Assembly (NCBI GenBank): GCA_005800865.1
Contig: SYEI01000046.1
Coordinates: 1-10,739, forward strand
Direction of reading: 5' to 3'
Length of the DNA: 10,739 nucleotides
From: Bacteroidota bacterium
GTDB taxonomy: Bacteria > Bacteroidota > Bacteroidia > B-17B0 > Aurantibacillaceae
Part shown: positions 1 to 6,322 of the stretch, one piece after another
How the letters are laid out: every line of letters starts with the position of its first letter
Position numbering within the stretch: position 1 is the stretch's first letter
Position numbers and translations under genes: made by a program
Notes under the pieces: model-generated
Databases searched by the model: none
Told to the model about the DNA's origin: nothing
What the model saw: the letters and a program-made list of their open reading frames with translations, nothing else

Positions 1-327
1 CAAGTAGATCAATACACGATTAACGGAAGAAACATTATCGTTTTAGCTGAAGGTCGTTTAGTTAACTTAGGTTGTGCTACTGGTCACCCAAGTTTTGTAA
101 TGAGTAACTCATTTACAAACCAAACATTAGCTCAATTAGAATTATGGACAAACACTGCTGCTTATGAGAAAAAAGTATACGTGTTACCAAAAATTTTAGA
201 TGAGAAAGTAGCTCGTTTACACTTAGGTAAAATTGGTGTTGAATTAGATACATTAAATAAAGATCAAGCAGATTATATTGGTGTTAAAGTAGAAGGTCCT
301 TTTAAAGGAGACGCTTACAGATACTAG
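1..327 (+). CDS. ahcY: Adenosylhomocysteinase, C-terminal part (5' end outside window)
   Basis: Frame 1 is open from the first base to a TAG at 325-327 and encodes the last 108 residues of S-adenosylhomocysteine hydrolase. This cytosolic NAD-dependent enzyme splits S-adenosylhomocysteine into adenosine and homocysteine, relieving product inhibition of methyltransferases. The fragment shows the conserved block NLGCATGHPSFVMSNSF followed by NQTLAQLELW, then the family's usual C-terminus with LHLGKIGVELDTL, a DYIGV motif and a terminal YRY in which the Lys/Tyr residues complete the NAD site of the neighbouring subunit (family knowledge). The N-terminal catalytic and most of the NAD-binding domain lie upstream of the window. 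The ATG at position 100 is an internal Met, not the start. The gene converges with ftsK at a shared terminator. Identification is secure because the tail is highly conserved. Confidence 0.97.
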   Translation, partial: QVDQYTINGRNIIVLAEGRLVNLGCATGHPSFVMSNSFTNQTLAQLELWTNTAAYEKKVYVLPKILDEKVARLHLGKIGVELDTLNKDQADYIGVKVEGPFKGDAYRY

Positions 328-342
328 TATTTATCTAATCAT

Positions 343-384
343 AAAAAAAGTCCCATATGCTATGCAGATGGGACTTTTGTTTTT
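343..384. terminator. Bidirectional rho-independent terminator between ahcY and ftsK
   Basis: An 11-bp perfect stem pairs AAAAGTCCCAT (346-356) with ATGGGACTTTT (368-378). The 11-nt centre can fold further through TGC/GCA. On the plus strand the stem is followed by TTTTGTTTTT. On the minus strand the seven A residues at 343-349 read as a T run. It can therefore end ahcY from the left and ftsK (stop at 394) from the right. Confidence 0.9.
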
Positions 385-393
385 AGTGTATTT

Positions 394-3057
394 TTATCCT
401 TTAATGTTCCTTATAATCTCATCTAACTGAGCCATATCTTTGCACTTTACTTCGCGTGCTTTAGAACCTTCAAATTGTCCAATGATTCCTGCAGCTTCTA
501 GTTGATCAACAATACGTCCAGCACGATTATAACCTAGTTTTAATTTACGTTGTAAGAAAGATGCTGAACCCTGTTGGAACTGTACTACCAATTTAGCGGC
601 TTCATCAAACATTTTATCACGCTCGCTTAAATCAATTTCTTCTTTGCCATCGCTACCATCTTCGCCAACATATTCGGGTAATAAAAAGGCACTAGGGTAG
701 GCACGTTGCGAACAAATAAACTCCGTAATTTTTTCGGCTTCTGGTGTATCTACAAAAGCACATTGTATACGAATTAAATCGTTGCCTGTGCTTAATAACA
801 TATCACCTCGACCAATTAACTGCTCGGCACCACCTGCATCCAAAATCGTACGGCTATCAATTTTGCTAGTTACACGGAACGCAATACGAGCAGGGAAGTT
901 AGCTTTAATGGTTCCTGTAATAATATTTACGGATGGACGTTGAGTCGCGATAATTAAATGGATACCAATGGCACGCGCTAATTGAGCTAAACGAGCTATT
1001 GGCGTTTCTACTTCTTTACCAGCGGTCATAATTAAATCAGCAAACTCATCTACTACCAATACAATGTATGGCAAATATTTGTGACCTTCGTTTGGATTTA
1101 ATTTACGATTGATAAACTTAACGTTATACTCTTTAATATTTCTTACTTGCGCATCTTGTAATAAAGCGTAACGGTTATCCATTTCAATACACAAACTATT
1201 TAATGTATGAACAACCTTTGTATTGTCAGTGATAATCGCATCTTCAGAGTTTGGAAGTTTCGCTAAAAAGTGGCGTTCAATTTTATTGAATAGGGTTAAT
1301 TCTACTTTCTTAGGATCTACTAACACAAATTTAATTTGTGCAGGATGCTTTTTATAAAGTAAAGATACCAATACAGCGTTTAATCCAACAGACTTACCTT
1401 GCCCTGTTGCACCAGCCATTAATAAGTGAGGCATCTTTGCTAAATCAGCAATAAAAATTTCATTGTTAATGGTTTTACCTAAAGCAATTGGTAAATCGTG
1501 TGTAGTATTTTGAAATTTCTCAGAGGCAATGATATTACGCATTGGCACCATTTCTGGATTTTGATTTGGCACTTCAATACCAATTGTTCCACGACCTGGA
1601 ATAGGAGCAATGATACGAATACCTAACGCCGCTAAACTTAAAGCGATATCATCCTCTAAGTTTTTGATTTTAGAAATACGAACACCAGGTGCAGGAACTA
1701 TTTCGTAAAGCGTAACGGTAGGCCCTACAATAGCTGAGATTTTATCGATTTCAATTCCGTAATTTTTTAATGTGCTAACAATGCGATCTTTGTTAGCTGT
1801 TAATTCTTCGTTACTAACCTTTGCATTACCTGTACCATAATCAATTAATAATTCAACGCTAGGGAATTGATAGTGTCCTAAATCTAAAGTTGGATCGTAT
1901 TGTCCAAATTTTTCTACTAGTTGAGATGCTTTTAACTCATCATCTAAGGTAATTTGATTTTCTTTTGGTTCTTCTTTTACAAATTCTGGTTCTTTTAATA
2001 TTTCATCTGCGCCAGGATTATTGACCTCAAAATCTAAATCTTTTTTTGGTTCCTCAGGTTGTGTATTAACTTCTAATTCTAAAGGAATGTTTTCTGCTAC
2101 AGGTTCAGCAATTGGTTCTTCGTTTATTTCTTCATGAGTTGAAATCACTTCAAAGTTTAGTAAAGCTTCTTCCTCTTCTTTACTTAAATTTGGTTCTTTT
2201 TCAAAAACAGTATTTGCATGAGGGTTAATAACGTTTGAATTGTCATTTAACTCTTGCTCAATAATACCTTCGTTTTCTAAATTAGGTAATACATCTTTTT
2301 TGATATTGAAATTCATGTTGATGCTTAATACTAAAAAGCCTAACATACTAAATGCTAATATGGCTAAGGTTCCAACACTTCCTACATAATTTGATAATTG
2401 AATATTTAAGATGTAACCATAACCGCCACCTAGATAAAATAATTTATCATGAAAGAAAAAAGCTAATACTAAACTTGTCCAAACTAAAAAGAATAACCAT
2501 TTAGCGGTGAACGCAGATGGTTTAGTAATTTGTTTGTTTAATACTTTTTGTAAACCATAAATAATAAAAACAGGCACCAGAATAAAAGACGCTAAGCCAA
2601 ACCATTTGTACATAAACAGGTGAGATACAAGTGCACCAAATTTGCCTAGCCAGTTTACTACCTTTGTATCAATAGCAAATAATTCGGAGATAGGACCTAG
2701 TACTTTATCTTGATCTTTTTCCCAAGTAAAAATATAAGAGGTTAATGCAATAAATAGATAAGCACCACCAAGAATCAGTAATAATCCAATTAATTTTTGT
2801 GTGCGTTCGTTACGATATACAGTAACGGTTTTATTCCAACGTTCTAATAACGAAGTTTTAGTTTCGTTTACTGACGCTTTCGTTTCAGCTTTTTTAGAAG
2901 ACGCAGAAGATTTAGCAGAATCTATTTTTGCAGATTTTGTTTTATTTTTTGAAGAACTTAATACGGTTTCTTCAATATCGTTTTTATCAATAGATGAATC
3001 CTGAACGACCATATCGTCGACAGTTTTTTCCCTGAATTTATTTTTGGTTGTTGCCAT
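394..3057 (-). CDS. ftsK: DNA translocase FtsK/SpoIIIE family
   Basis: Encodes an 887-aa septal DNA pump that clears and aligns chromosome ends at the division site. The order is a Lys/Ser/Ala-rich cytoplasmic head (1-85) and a membrane domain with hydrophobic segments near 89-110, 140-168, 186-204 and 225-247. An acidic Glu/Pro-rich linker (about 255-375) and the motor (about 380-790) follow. The motor has a Walker A GATGQGKS at 549-556 and a Walker B IVLVVDEFADL at 665-675 (D670, E671), then ATQRPSVNIITGTIKANFPARI, shared here in part as ATQRPSVNIITGT. The last ~70 residues (about 813-870), with SASFLQRKLKLGYNRAGRIV, form the winged-helix gamma domain that in the family reads KOPS-type sequences and contacts XerD. 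The linker is far shorter than in E. coli FtsK (1329 aa) but usual for Bacteroidota. The start is an ATG with an AT-rich leader and no clear Shine-Dalgarno site, normal for the phylum. No defects are visible. Confidence 0.96.
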   Translation of the reverse strand: MATTKNKFREKTVDDMVVQDSSIDKNDIEETVLSSSKNKTKSAKIDSAKSSASSKKAETKASVNETKTSLLERWNKTVTVYRNERTQKLIGLLLILGGAYLFIALTSYIFTWEKDQDKVLGPISELFAIDTKVVNWLGKFGALVSHLFMYKWFGLASFILVPVFIIYGLQKVLNKQITKPSAFTAKWLFFLVWTSLVLAFFFHDKLFYLGGGYGYILNIQLSNYVGSVGTLAILAFSMLGFLVLSINMNFNIKKDVLPNLENEGIIEQELNDNSNVINPHANTVFEKEPNLSKEEEEALLNFEVISTHEEINEEPIAEPVAENIPLELEVNTQPEEPKKDLDFEVNNPGADEILKEPEFVKEEPKENQITLDDELKASQLVEKFGQYDPTLDLGHYQFPSVELLIDYGTGNAKVSNEELTANKDRIVSTLKNYGIEIDKISAIVGPTVTLYEIVPAPGVRISKIKNLEDDIALSLAALGIRIIAPIPGRGTIGIEVPNQNPEMVPMRNIIASEKFQNTTHDLPIALGKTINNEIFIADLAKMPHLLMAGATGQGKSVGLNAVLVSLLYKKHPAQIKFVLVDPKKVELTLFNKIERHFLAKLPNSEDAIITDNTKVVHTLNSLCIEMDNRYALLQDAQVRNIKEYNVKFINRKLNPNEGHKYLPYIVLVVDEFADLIMTAGKEVETPIARLAQLARAIGIHLIIATQRPSVNIITGTIKANFPARIAFRVTSKIDSRTILDAGGAEQLIGRGDMLLSTGNDLIRIQCAFVDTPEAEKITEFICSQRAYPSAFLLPEYVGEDGSDGKEEIDLSERDKMFDEAAKLVVQFQQGSASFLQRKLKLGYNRAGRIVDQLEAAGIIGQFEGSKAREVKCKDMAQLDEIIRNIKG

Positions 3058-3079
3058 GTTATTATTGTAATAAAAATAA

Positions 3080-3091
3080 GGGCAAGAGCCC
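3080..3091 (-). other. Small hairpin in the ftsK leader, weak terminator-like
   Basis: GGGC (3080-3083) and GCCC (3088-3091) form a 4-bp GC stem with a 4-nt loop. Read on the minus strand it is followed by TTATTTTTATT and then, 22 nt after the stem, by the ftsK ATG. It could terminate mtaB read-through or sit in the ftsK 5' leader. The stem is short and the call is weak. Confidence 0.3.
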
Positions 3092-3150
3092 GGAAACTGG
3101 AAGAAACCTTAAAATGTTTTAAACGATAGGATTTTAATAAGTTAGGGTAG

Positions 3151-3185
3151 ATTTAACCGCAAAGAGGCAGAGTTTTATCGCAAAG
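3151..3185. repeat. Dispersed CGCAAAG-type intergenic repeat, copy 1
   Basis: Thirty-one of 35 bases match positions 8432-8466 in the same orientation. Both copies begin ATTTAACCGCAAAGA. The unit itself holds two CGCAAAG boxes about 22 bp apart (3158-3164 and 3179-3185), suggesting it grew from a short tandem. Both copies lie in gene-free DNA directly upstream of a minus-strand start codon (ftsK here, the S46 peptidase at copy 2). Similar CGCAAAG-rich repeats are, from memory, scattered in Bacteroidota intergenic regions. Function unknown. Confidence 0.7.
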
Positions 3186-3306
3186 TTCGCTGAGAAAATG
3201 AATATCCACTGCATATGTTGGTAATAGTGCGGCTGGTTTTGGCGAAAGAGAGCGAACCGCCATTCCGGGAAGATTTTTTGCGGGGTAAATGGGGGTTGGT
3301 CTTTCG

Positions 3307-3345
3307 CCTTGAATTTTTGTTTCTTTTTCTTCAAGGAAAAAGAAA
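3307..3345. repeat. Two overlapping, mutually exclusive inverted repeats
   Basis: CCTTGAA (3307-3313) is the exact inverse of TTCAAGG (3330-3336). TTTCTTTTTC (3320-3329) is the exact inverse of GAAAAAGAAA (3336-3345). The two hairpins share or occlude the same central bases, so only one can form at a time. The element lies 24 nt past the mtaB stop. The minus-strand sequence after it is not a clean T run, so it is not a canonical terminator. It may be the end of an interspersed intergenic repeat. Confidence 0.6.
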
Positions 3346-3368
3346 ATATGAAGATAAACTAAATTAAA

Positions 3369-4712
3369 CTAAACTAAAACAGGAACTAGCTCAGCACTCA
3401 CAAAACCATCTTCAGTAATAGTTTTAGTGGAAATAGTATGAGATTGGTTTACCAATTTTTCATCAAAAGGATATACGATTTTGATGTAATTTTCTGTAAA
3501 ACCATTCATAATGCCATTTTTATTTTCATGTTCAAATAGCACTGTATATTCTTTATTAAGGTTTTGCTCATAAAAATGACGCAACTTTTTAGCAGATAAA
3601 ATACGTAGCATTTTATTACGGCGTTTGCGCTCTGCATAATCAACAACACCTTTCATCTCAATGGCTTCGGTGTTGTCGCGTTCACTGTATGTGAATACAT
3701 GCAAATAAGAAACATCTAATGAATTGATGAAATTGTAAGTATCCGTAAAATGTTCAATGGTTTCTCCTGGGAAACCAACAATTACATCTACACCAATACA
3801 ACAATGCGGCATTAATTCTTTAATTTTAGCAACACGGTCTTGGTACAATTCGCGTTTATAGCGACGTTTCATTTTTGCTAAAATCTCATTATTCCCACTC
3901 TGCAAAGGAATATGAAAGTGAGGCATAAAACGCTTTGACTTTGCCACGAACTCAATGACTTCGTTGGTTAATAAATTAGGTTCGATAGAAGAAATACGAA
4001 TACGTTCAATGCCTTCTACTTTATCCAATTCTGTTATTAAATCTAAGAAATTATATTCTTTACGTTTTTTAGTATCGGTGTCAATATCTATTCCATAGCC
4101 AAAATCACCAAGATTTACACCTGTTAGTACAATTTCTTTAACGCCACTTGCAGCTATTTTAGTAGCATTTGAAACTGCATTTTCAATAGTATCGCTGCGG
4201 CTTTTACCACGTGCTAATGGAATGGTACAAAATGTACAGCTATAGTCGCAACCATCTTGTACTTTTAAGAAAGAGCGGGTTCTATCTCCAACAGAAAAGG
4301 AATCAACAAAAGTATGAACATCAGAAATCTCACAATTGTGAATTTCGGTATGTACGTTTTTACCTGAAAAGTTGATGTAATTTAGTAATTTGAATTTTTC
4401 AGAAGCACCTAAAACCACATCAACACCCTCAATATTGGAGATTTCATCTGGTTTTAATTGAGCATAACAACCAACAACTGCTATAAAAGTATCAGGGTTT
4501 TTAGCTAAAGCAGATTTCACAATTTGCTTACATTCTTTATCTGCATTTTCGGTGACTGAGCAAGTATTTATCACACAAACATCAGCACCTGAGTCAAACG
4601 GCATTTTTTGAAACCCTTTTTCTTGCATCAAACGGGCAATGGTAGATGTTTCTGAAAAATTCAGTTTACAACCAAGGGTATGAAATGATACAGTTTTTCC
4701 TTCAAATGACAT
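3369..4712 (-). CDS. mtaB: tRNA t6A37 C2-methylthiotransferase MtaB
   Basis: A 447-aa radical-SAM methylthiotransferase that adds a methylthio group to C2 of t6A at position 37 of ANN-decoding tRNAs, giving ms2t6A. The N-terminal UPF0004 domain carries the three cysteines of the auxiliary 4Fe-4S cluster: C15 (TLGCKLN), C51 (INTCSVT) and C82 (VVGCYAQ). The radical-SAM cluster motif CxxxCxxC is C155, C159 and C162 in VQDGCDYSCTFCTIPLARG. Later family motifs IEPNLL, HFHIPLQSG and VIVGFPGE are present. The last ~70 residues form a TRAM-like RNA-binding domain. The TLGCKLN form of the first motif, rather than the TYGCQMN form of MiaB, and the absence of RimO features favour MtaB. The ATG at 4712 lies only 5 nt from a TATCTTTG box, so the mRNA may be nearly leaderless. 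It is divergent from the CDGSH gene. It appears intact. Confidence 0.93.
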   Translation of the reverse strand: MSFEGKTVSFHTLGCKLNFSETSTIARLMQEKGFQKMPFDSGADVCVINTCSVTENADKECKQIVKSALAKNPDTFIAVVGCYAQLKPDEISNIEGVDVVLGASEKFKLLNYINFSGKNVHTEIHNCEISDVHTFVDSFSVGDRTRSFLKVQDGCDYSCTFCTIPLARGKSRSDTIENAVSNATKIAASGVKEIVLTGVNLGDFGYGIDIDTDTKKRKEYNFLDLITELDKVEGIERIRISSIEPNLLTNEVIEFVAKSKRFMPHFHIPLQSGNNEILAKMKRRYKRELYQDRVAKIKELMPHCCIGVDVIVGFPGETIEHFTDTYNFINSLDVSYLHVFTYSERDNTEAIEMKGVVDYAERKRRNKMLRILSAKKLRHFYEQNLNKEYTVLFEHENKNGIMNGFTENYIKIVYPFDEKLVNQSHTISTKTITEDGFVSAELVPVLV

Positions 4713-4717
4713 GAGGG

Positions 4718-4725
4718 CAAAGATA
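4718..4725 (-). promoter_or_regulatory. Bacteroidota-type -7 promoter box for mtaB
   Basis: The minus strand reads TATCTTTG, an exact match to the Bacteroidota -7 consensus TAnnTTTG, ending 5 nt before the mtaB ATG. There is no clear TTG/TTTG -33 box at the expected distance; a GTTTA near 4747-4751 is the nearest candidate. If used, transcription would start at or within a few bases of the start codon. Confidence 0.5.
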
Positions 4726-4793
4726 GGGCTTTTTTGTGGATATTTAAACGCCTAGAAAAGGAGATTTTACCAGTGAAAACGAGAGTAATTATC

Positions 4794-4801
4794 TATATTT
4801 A
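4794..4801 (+). promoter_or_regulatory. Possible -7 box for the CDGSH gene
   Basis: TATATTTA matches TAnnTTTG at all but the last base and lies 20 nt before the ATG at 4822. The A-rich leader between them is typical of Bacteroidota genes, which rarely use a Shine-Dalgarno site. No convincing -33 partner is seen. AT-rich DNA makes such matches common. Confidence 0.3.
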
Positions 4802-4821
4802 AACAAATTAAAAATAAAACT

Positions 4822-5043
4822 ATGTCGAAAACAAAAATTACAATTAATACAAATGGTTCAATTAAAGTAGAAGGAGAGTTTGAAATAGTAGATAAAACAG
4901 GTAATACGTATGATTTAGGCGGACGAGAAATCGTTGGTTTATGTCGTTGTGGTTTATCTAAAAATAAACCATTTTGTGATGGTTCGCATAATGGTAATTT
5001 TGAACATCAAGCTGAAGCTTTTGCATTGCCGCCTAAAAAGTAA
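4822..5043 (+). CDS. Small CDGSH iron-sulfur domain protein
   Basis: A 73-aa single-domain protein of the mitoNEET/CDGSH family, which holds a redox-active, pH-labile 2Fe-2S cluster with 3Cys-1His ligation. The full signature C-x-C-x2-S-x3-P-x-C-D-G-S-H is present as CRCGLSKNKPFCDGSH, giving ligands C41, C43, C52 and H56. The N-terminal ~35 residues form a short beta-rich lead-in, and the C-terminus after HNGNF is brief. There is no signal peptide or membrane anchor, so it should be cytosolic. The cellular role of standalone bacterial members is poorly known; electron transfer or cluster transfer is the usual suggestion. It stands alone, divergent from mtaB (109-bp gap) and convergent with the 343-aa gene across a shared terminator. 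Family assignment is firm, function is not. Confidence 0.93.
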   Translation: MSKTKITINTNGSIKVEGEFEIVDKTGNTYDLGGREIVGLCRCGLSKNKPFCDGSHNGNFEHQAEAFALPPKK

Positions 5044-5051
5044 TTAAAAAT

Positions 5052-5092
5052 AAAAGACCTATTAACTAATTGTAATAGGTCTTTTTGTTTTT
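5052..5092. terminator. Bidirectional rho-independent terminator after the CDGSH gene
   Basis: AAAAGACCTATTA (5052-5064) pairs perfectly with TAATAGGTCTTTT (5073-5085), a 13-bp stem with an 8-nt loop, followed by TTTTTGTTTTT on the plus strand. On the minus strand the A-rich flank reads CTTTTATTTTTAA, so it can also end the minus-strand cluster that arrives from the right. Confidence 0.9.
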
Positions 5093-5102
5093 AATAATGG
5101 CA

Positions 5103-5167
5103 CTATTTCACAAATTTCATTTCATTAAATAAATAATCTGCTCCAGCAATTTATCTATTATAAAAAG
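5103..5167 (-). pseudogene. Remnant of the 3' end of an S46 peptidase gene
   Basis: Read on the minus strand this encodes LFIIDK, then after a one-base deletion near 5149-5152, AGADYLFNEMKFVK and a TAG at 5103-5105. The intact S46 gene ends LFIIDK, F, AGAGYLLNEMKLAK, stop. At DNA level 5103-5149 matches 6269-6315 at 40 of 47 positions without a gap. The match continues past the stop codons into the 3' flank (TTGTTTTTAATAATGG at 5085-5100 against TTGTTTTTTAATGG at 6253-6266, with small gaps). Similarity fades on the other side beyond about 5167. It is too short to be functional. It marks either a decayed tandem copy of the peptidase gene or a duplicated 3' end left by insertion of the 343-aa gene. 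Confidence 0.75.
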
Positions 5168-5211
5168 GGAGTGAGAATGCCTTCATTAGTATTAACTGAA
5201 TCTTGAAATGT

Positions 5212-6243
5212 TTAATGAGGTTTGAAATTTGCTTCTTTAGCCTTTTCTTCCATTTTATCAAGCATTTTTGAAATACCACCCATAATTTTTTCAATTTTTT
5301 TACCAGGATCTGCTCCTTGTGATAATCCATCAGATGCGGCATGCAAGCCGAATATTTGAATTATACCACCTTCGCCTTCACATGTCTTGTCATTATTGAC
5401 AGAATGAAAATTATCAGATACTTCGCATACATTGTTTGAAACTGGGAAATAATAGGCAGTTAAACAGGCATATTTTGCATCATGATTAAGGATAGCTTTC
5501 TCCCATTCGGCTTGTTCAACAATTTTAAAATTGTATGGATATGCCTTGGCAATTTTTTCTTCACTAAAATCTTGTTGCTCTAACACCTTAATAATATCGT
5601 CTTTTTTAATAAGTGCAATAAGGTTTTTTACTTCATACCTGGGTTTGTCTTCTTTGGAAAAAACGTAGGCATTAACATTTGTTTGTTTTATGTCGGGGTG
5701 AGATAAATACACCTTAAGAGATAGTTTAAATTGATCAACAGATTGAACAAACTCACCCAAAGCTGCTTTTAATGGAGTTATTAAAAATAAAACCTCCGAT
5801 TTTTCATCTGCCAAAAATAATGTAAATGCTCTTGGCCTGTCATAAGCCATGATGTAATTGTTTTCATATTTTTCTCCTAATACGAAAAATTTTGAGCGAT
5901 TGCCATAACGCATTACCGCATATAAATTTTCATTAGCGTTAAAATAGGATGAGATAGAATCAGAACTTATAAATACTATCTTTTCATTGAAGTCCCAGAA
6001 TTTTGTAAATGCAGTTTTGATGGATTCACGGATATATATGCACCTTTTTTCGTAATCTTCTATCTCTTGCAGTTTATTTCGCTTTTGTAGTTCCTTAATA
6101 TAAATAGGACTTTTAATTGGTAGTTCAACTATAAGAGTTCTTTTTTGAACTTCGGATAATCTAGCGGCAGTGCCGTTTGTTTCGTCAAAAGAAAACAGAA
6201 ACTGGAAAGATAAAACGAACAAAAATGTGATAGATGACTTCAT
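5212..6243 (-). CDS. Unrecognised secreted protein, 343 aa
   Basis: I do not recognise a domain. Residues 1-19 (MKSSITFLFVLSFQFLFSF) look like a Sec signal peptide, so the product should be periplasmic or secreted. The mature part is mixed alpha/beta and soluble, with one moderately hydrophobic stretch near 150-166. It has four cysteines (68, 260, 273, 288); the last three lie in a 29-residue segment and could form disulfides. A Gly-rich patch (289-315) precedes a Lys/Glu/Met-rich amphipathic helix (315-336). There is no lipobox and no evident C-terminal type IX sorting domain. The ATG starts 25 nt after the S46 peptidase stop on the same strand, so the two are probably co-transcribed, ending at the terminator at 5052-5092. 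The gene is bracketed by the true 3' end of the S46 gene and a decayed copy of it. Coding character is good: long open frame, signal peptide, local composition. Confidence 0.8.
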   Translation of the reverse strand: MKSSITFLFVLSFQFLFSFDETNGTAARLSEVQKRTLIVELPIKSPIYIKELQKRNKLQEIEDYEKRCIYIRESIKTAFTKFWDFNEKIVFISSDSISSYFNANENLYAVMRYGNRSKFFVLGEKYENNYIMAYDRPRAFTLFLADEKSEVLFLITPLKAALGEFVQSVDQFKLSLKVYLSHPDIKQTNVNAYVFSKEDKPRYEVKNLIALIKKDDIIKVLEQQDFSEEKIAKAYPYNFKIVEQAEWEKAILNHDAKYACLTAYYFPVSNNVCEVSDNFHSVNNDKTCEGEGGIIQIFGLHAASDGLSQGADPGKKIEKIMGGISKMLDKMEEKAKEANFKPH

Positions 6244-6252
6244 AGTTTAAAA

Positions 6253-6322
6253 TTGTTTTTTAATGGAATTACTTCGCCAATTTCATTTCATTTAATAAAT
6301 AACCTGCTCCTGCAAATTTATC
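6253..6322. repeat. Direct-repeat copy overlapping the 3' end of the S46 gene
   Basis: This is the intact partner of the remnant at 5085-5154. It spans the last ~17 codons of the S46 peptidase gene plus about 16 bp of 3' flank. The two copies are in the same orientation, roughly 1.17 kb apart, and enclose the 343-aa gene. The aligned coding part is about 85% identical with one single-base indel. Confidence 0.7.

Larger units (their letters stand above)
3058..3368. other. Gene-free 311-bp spacer between mtaB and ftsK
   Basis: No convincing gene is present. The stretch holds, from ftsK outward, a small GC hairpin (3080-3091), one copy of a dispersed CGCAAAG-type repeat (3151-3185), a relatively GC-rich block (about 3200-3310) and an AT-rich pair of overlapping inverted repeats (3307-3345). 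A 66-codon minus-strand frame (3134-3334) crosses these elements. It is Lys/Phe/Gln-rich low-complexity sequence with no domain, so I do not call it a gene. A promoter for ftsK is expected here, but I see no good TAnnTTTG box. Confidence 0.6.

Noticed and set aside
2801..3004. 67-codon plus-strand frame opposite the 5' end of ftsK
   Set aside because: Shadow of the Lys/Ser/Ala-rich ftsK head on the other strand; no independent support.
3134..3334. 66-codon minus-strand frame in the mtaB-ftsK spacer
   Set aside because: It runs across the dispersed repeat and the AT-rich inverted repeats, has low-complexity Lys/Phe/Gln content, no domain and no promoter or RBS. Best explained as repeat DNA that happens to be open.
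5151..5342. 63-codon minus-strand frame overlapping the end of the 343-aa gene
   Set aside because: Out of frame with the 343-aa gene over most of its length and only touches the peptidase remnant. The remnant itself is reported; this frame is not a gene.
5212..6322. The bracketed 343-aa gene as a classical insertion sequence or phage satellite
   Set aside because: No transposase, integrase, terminal inverted repeats or short target duplication; the repeats are imperfect copies of a gene end, so only a duplication or old integration can be claimed.
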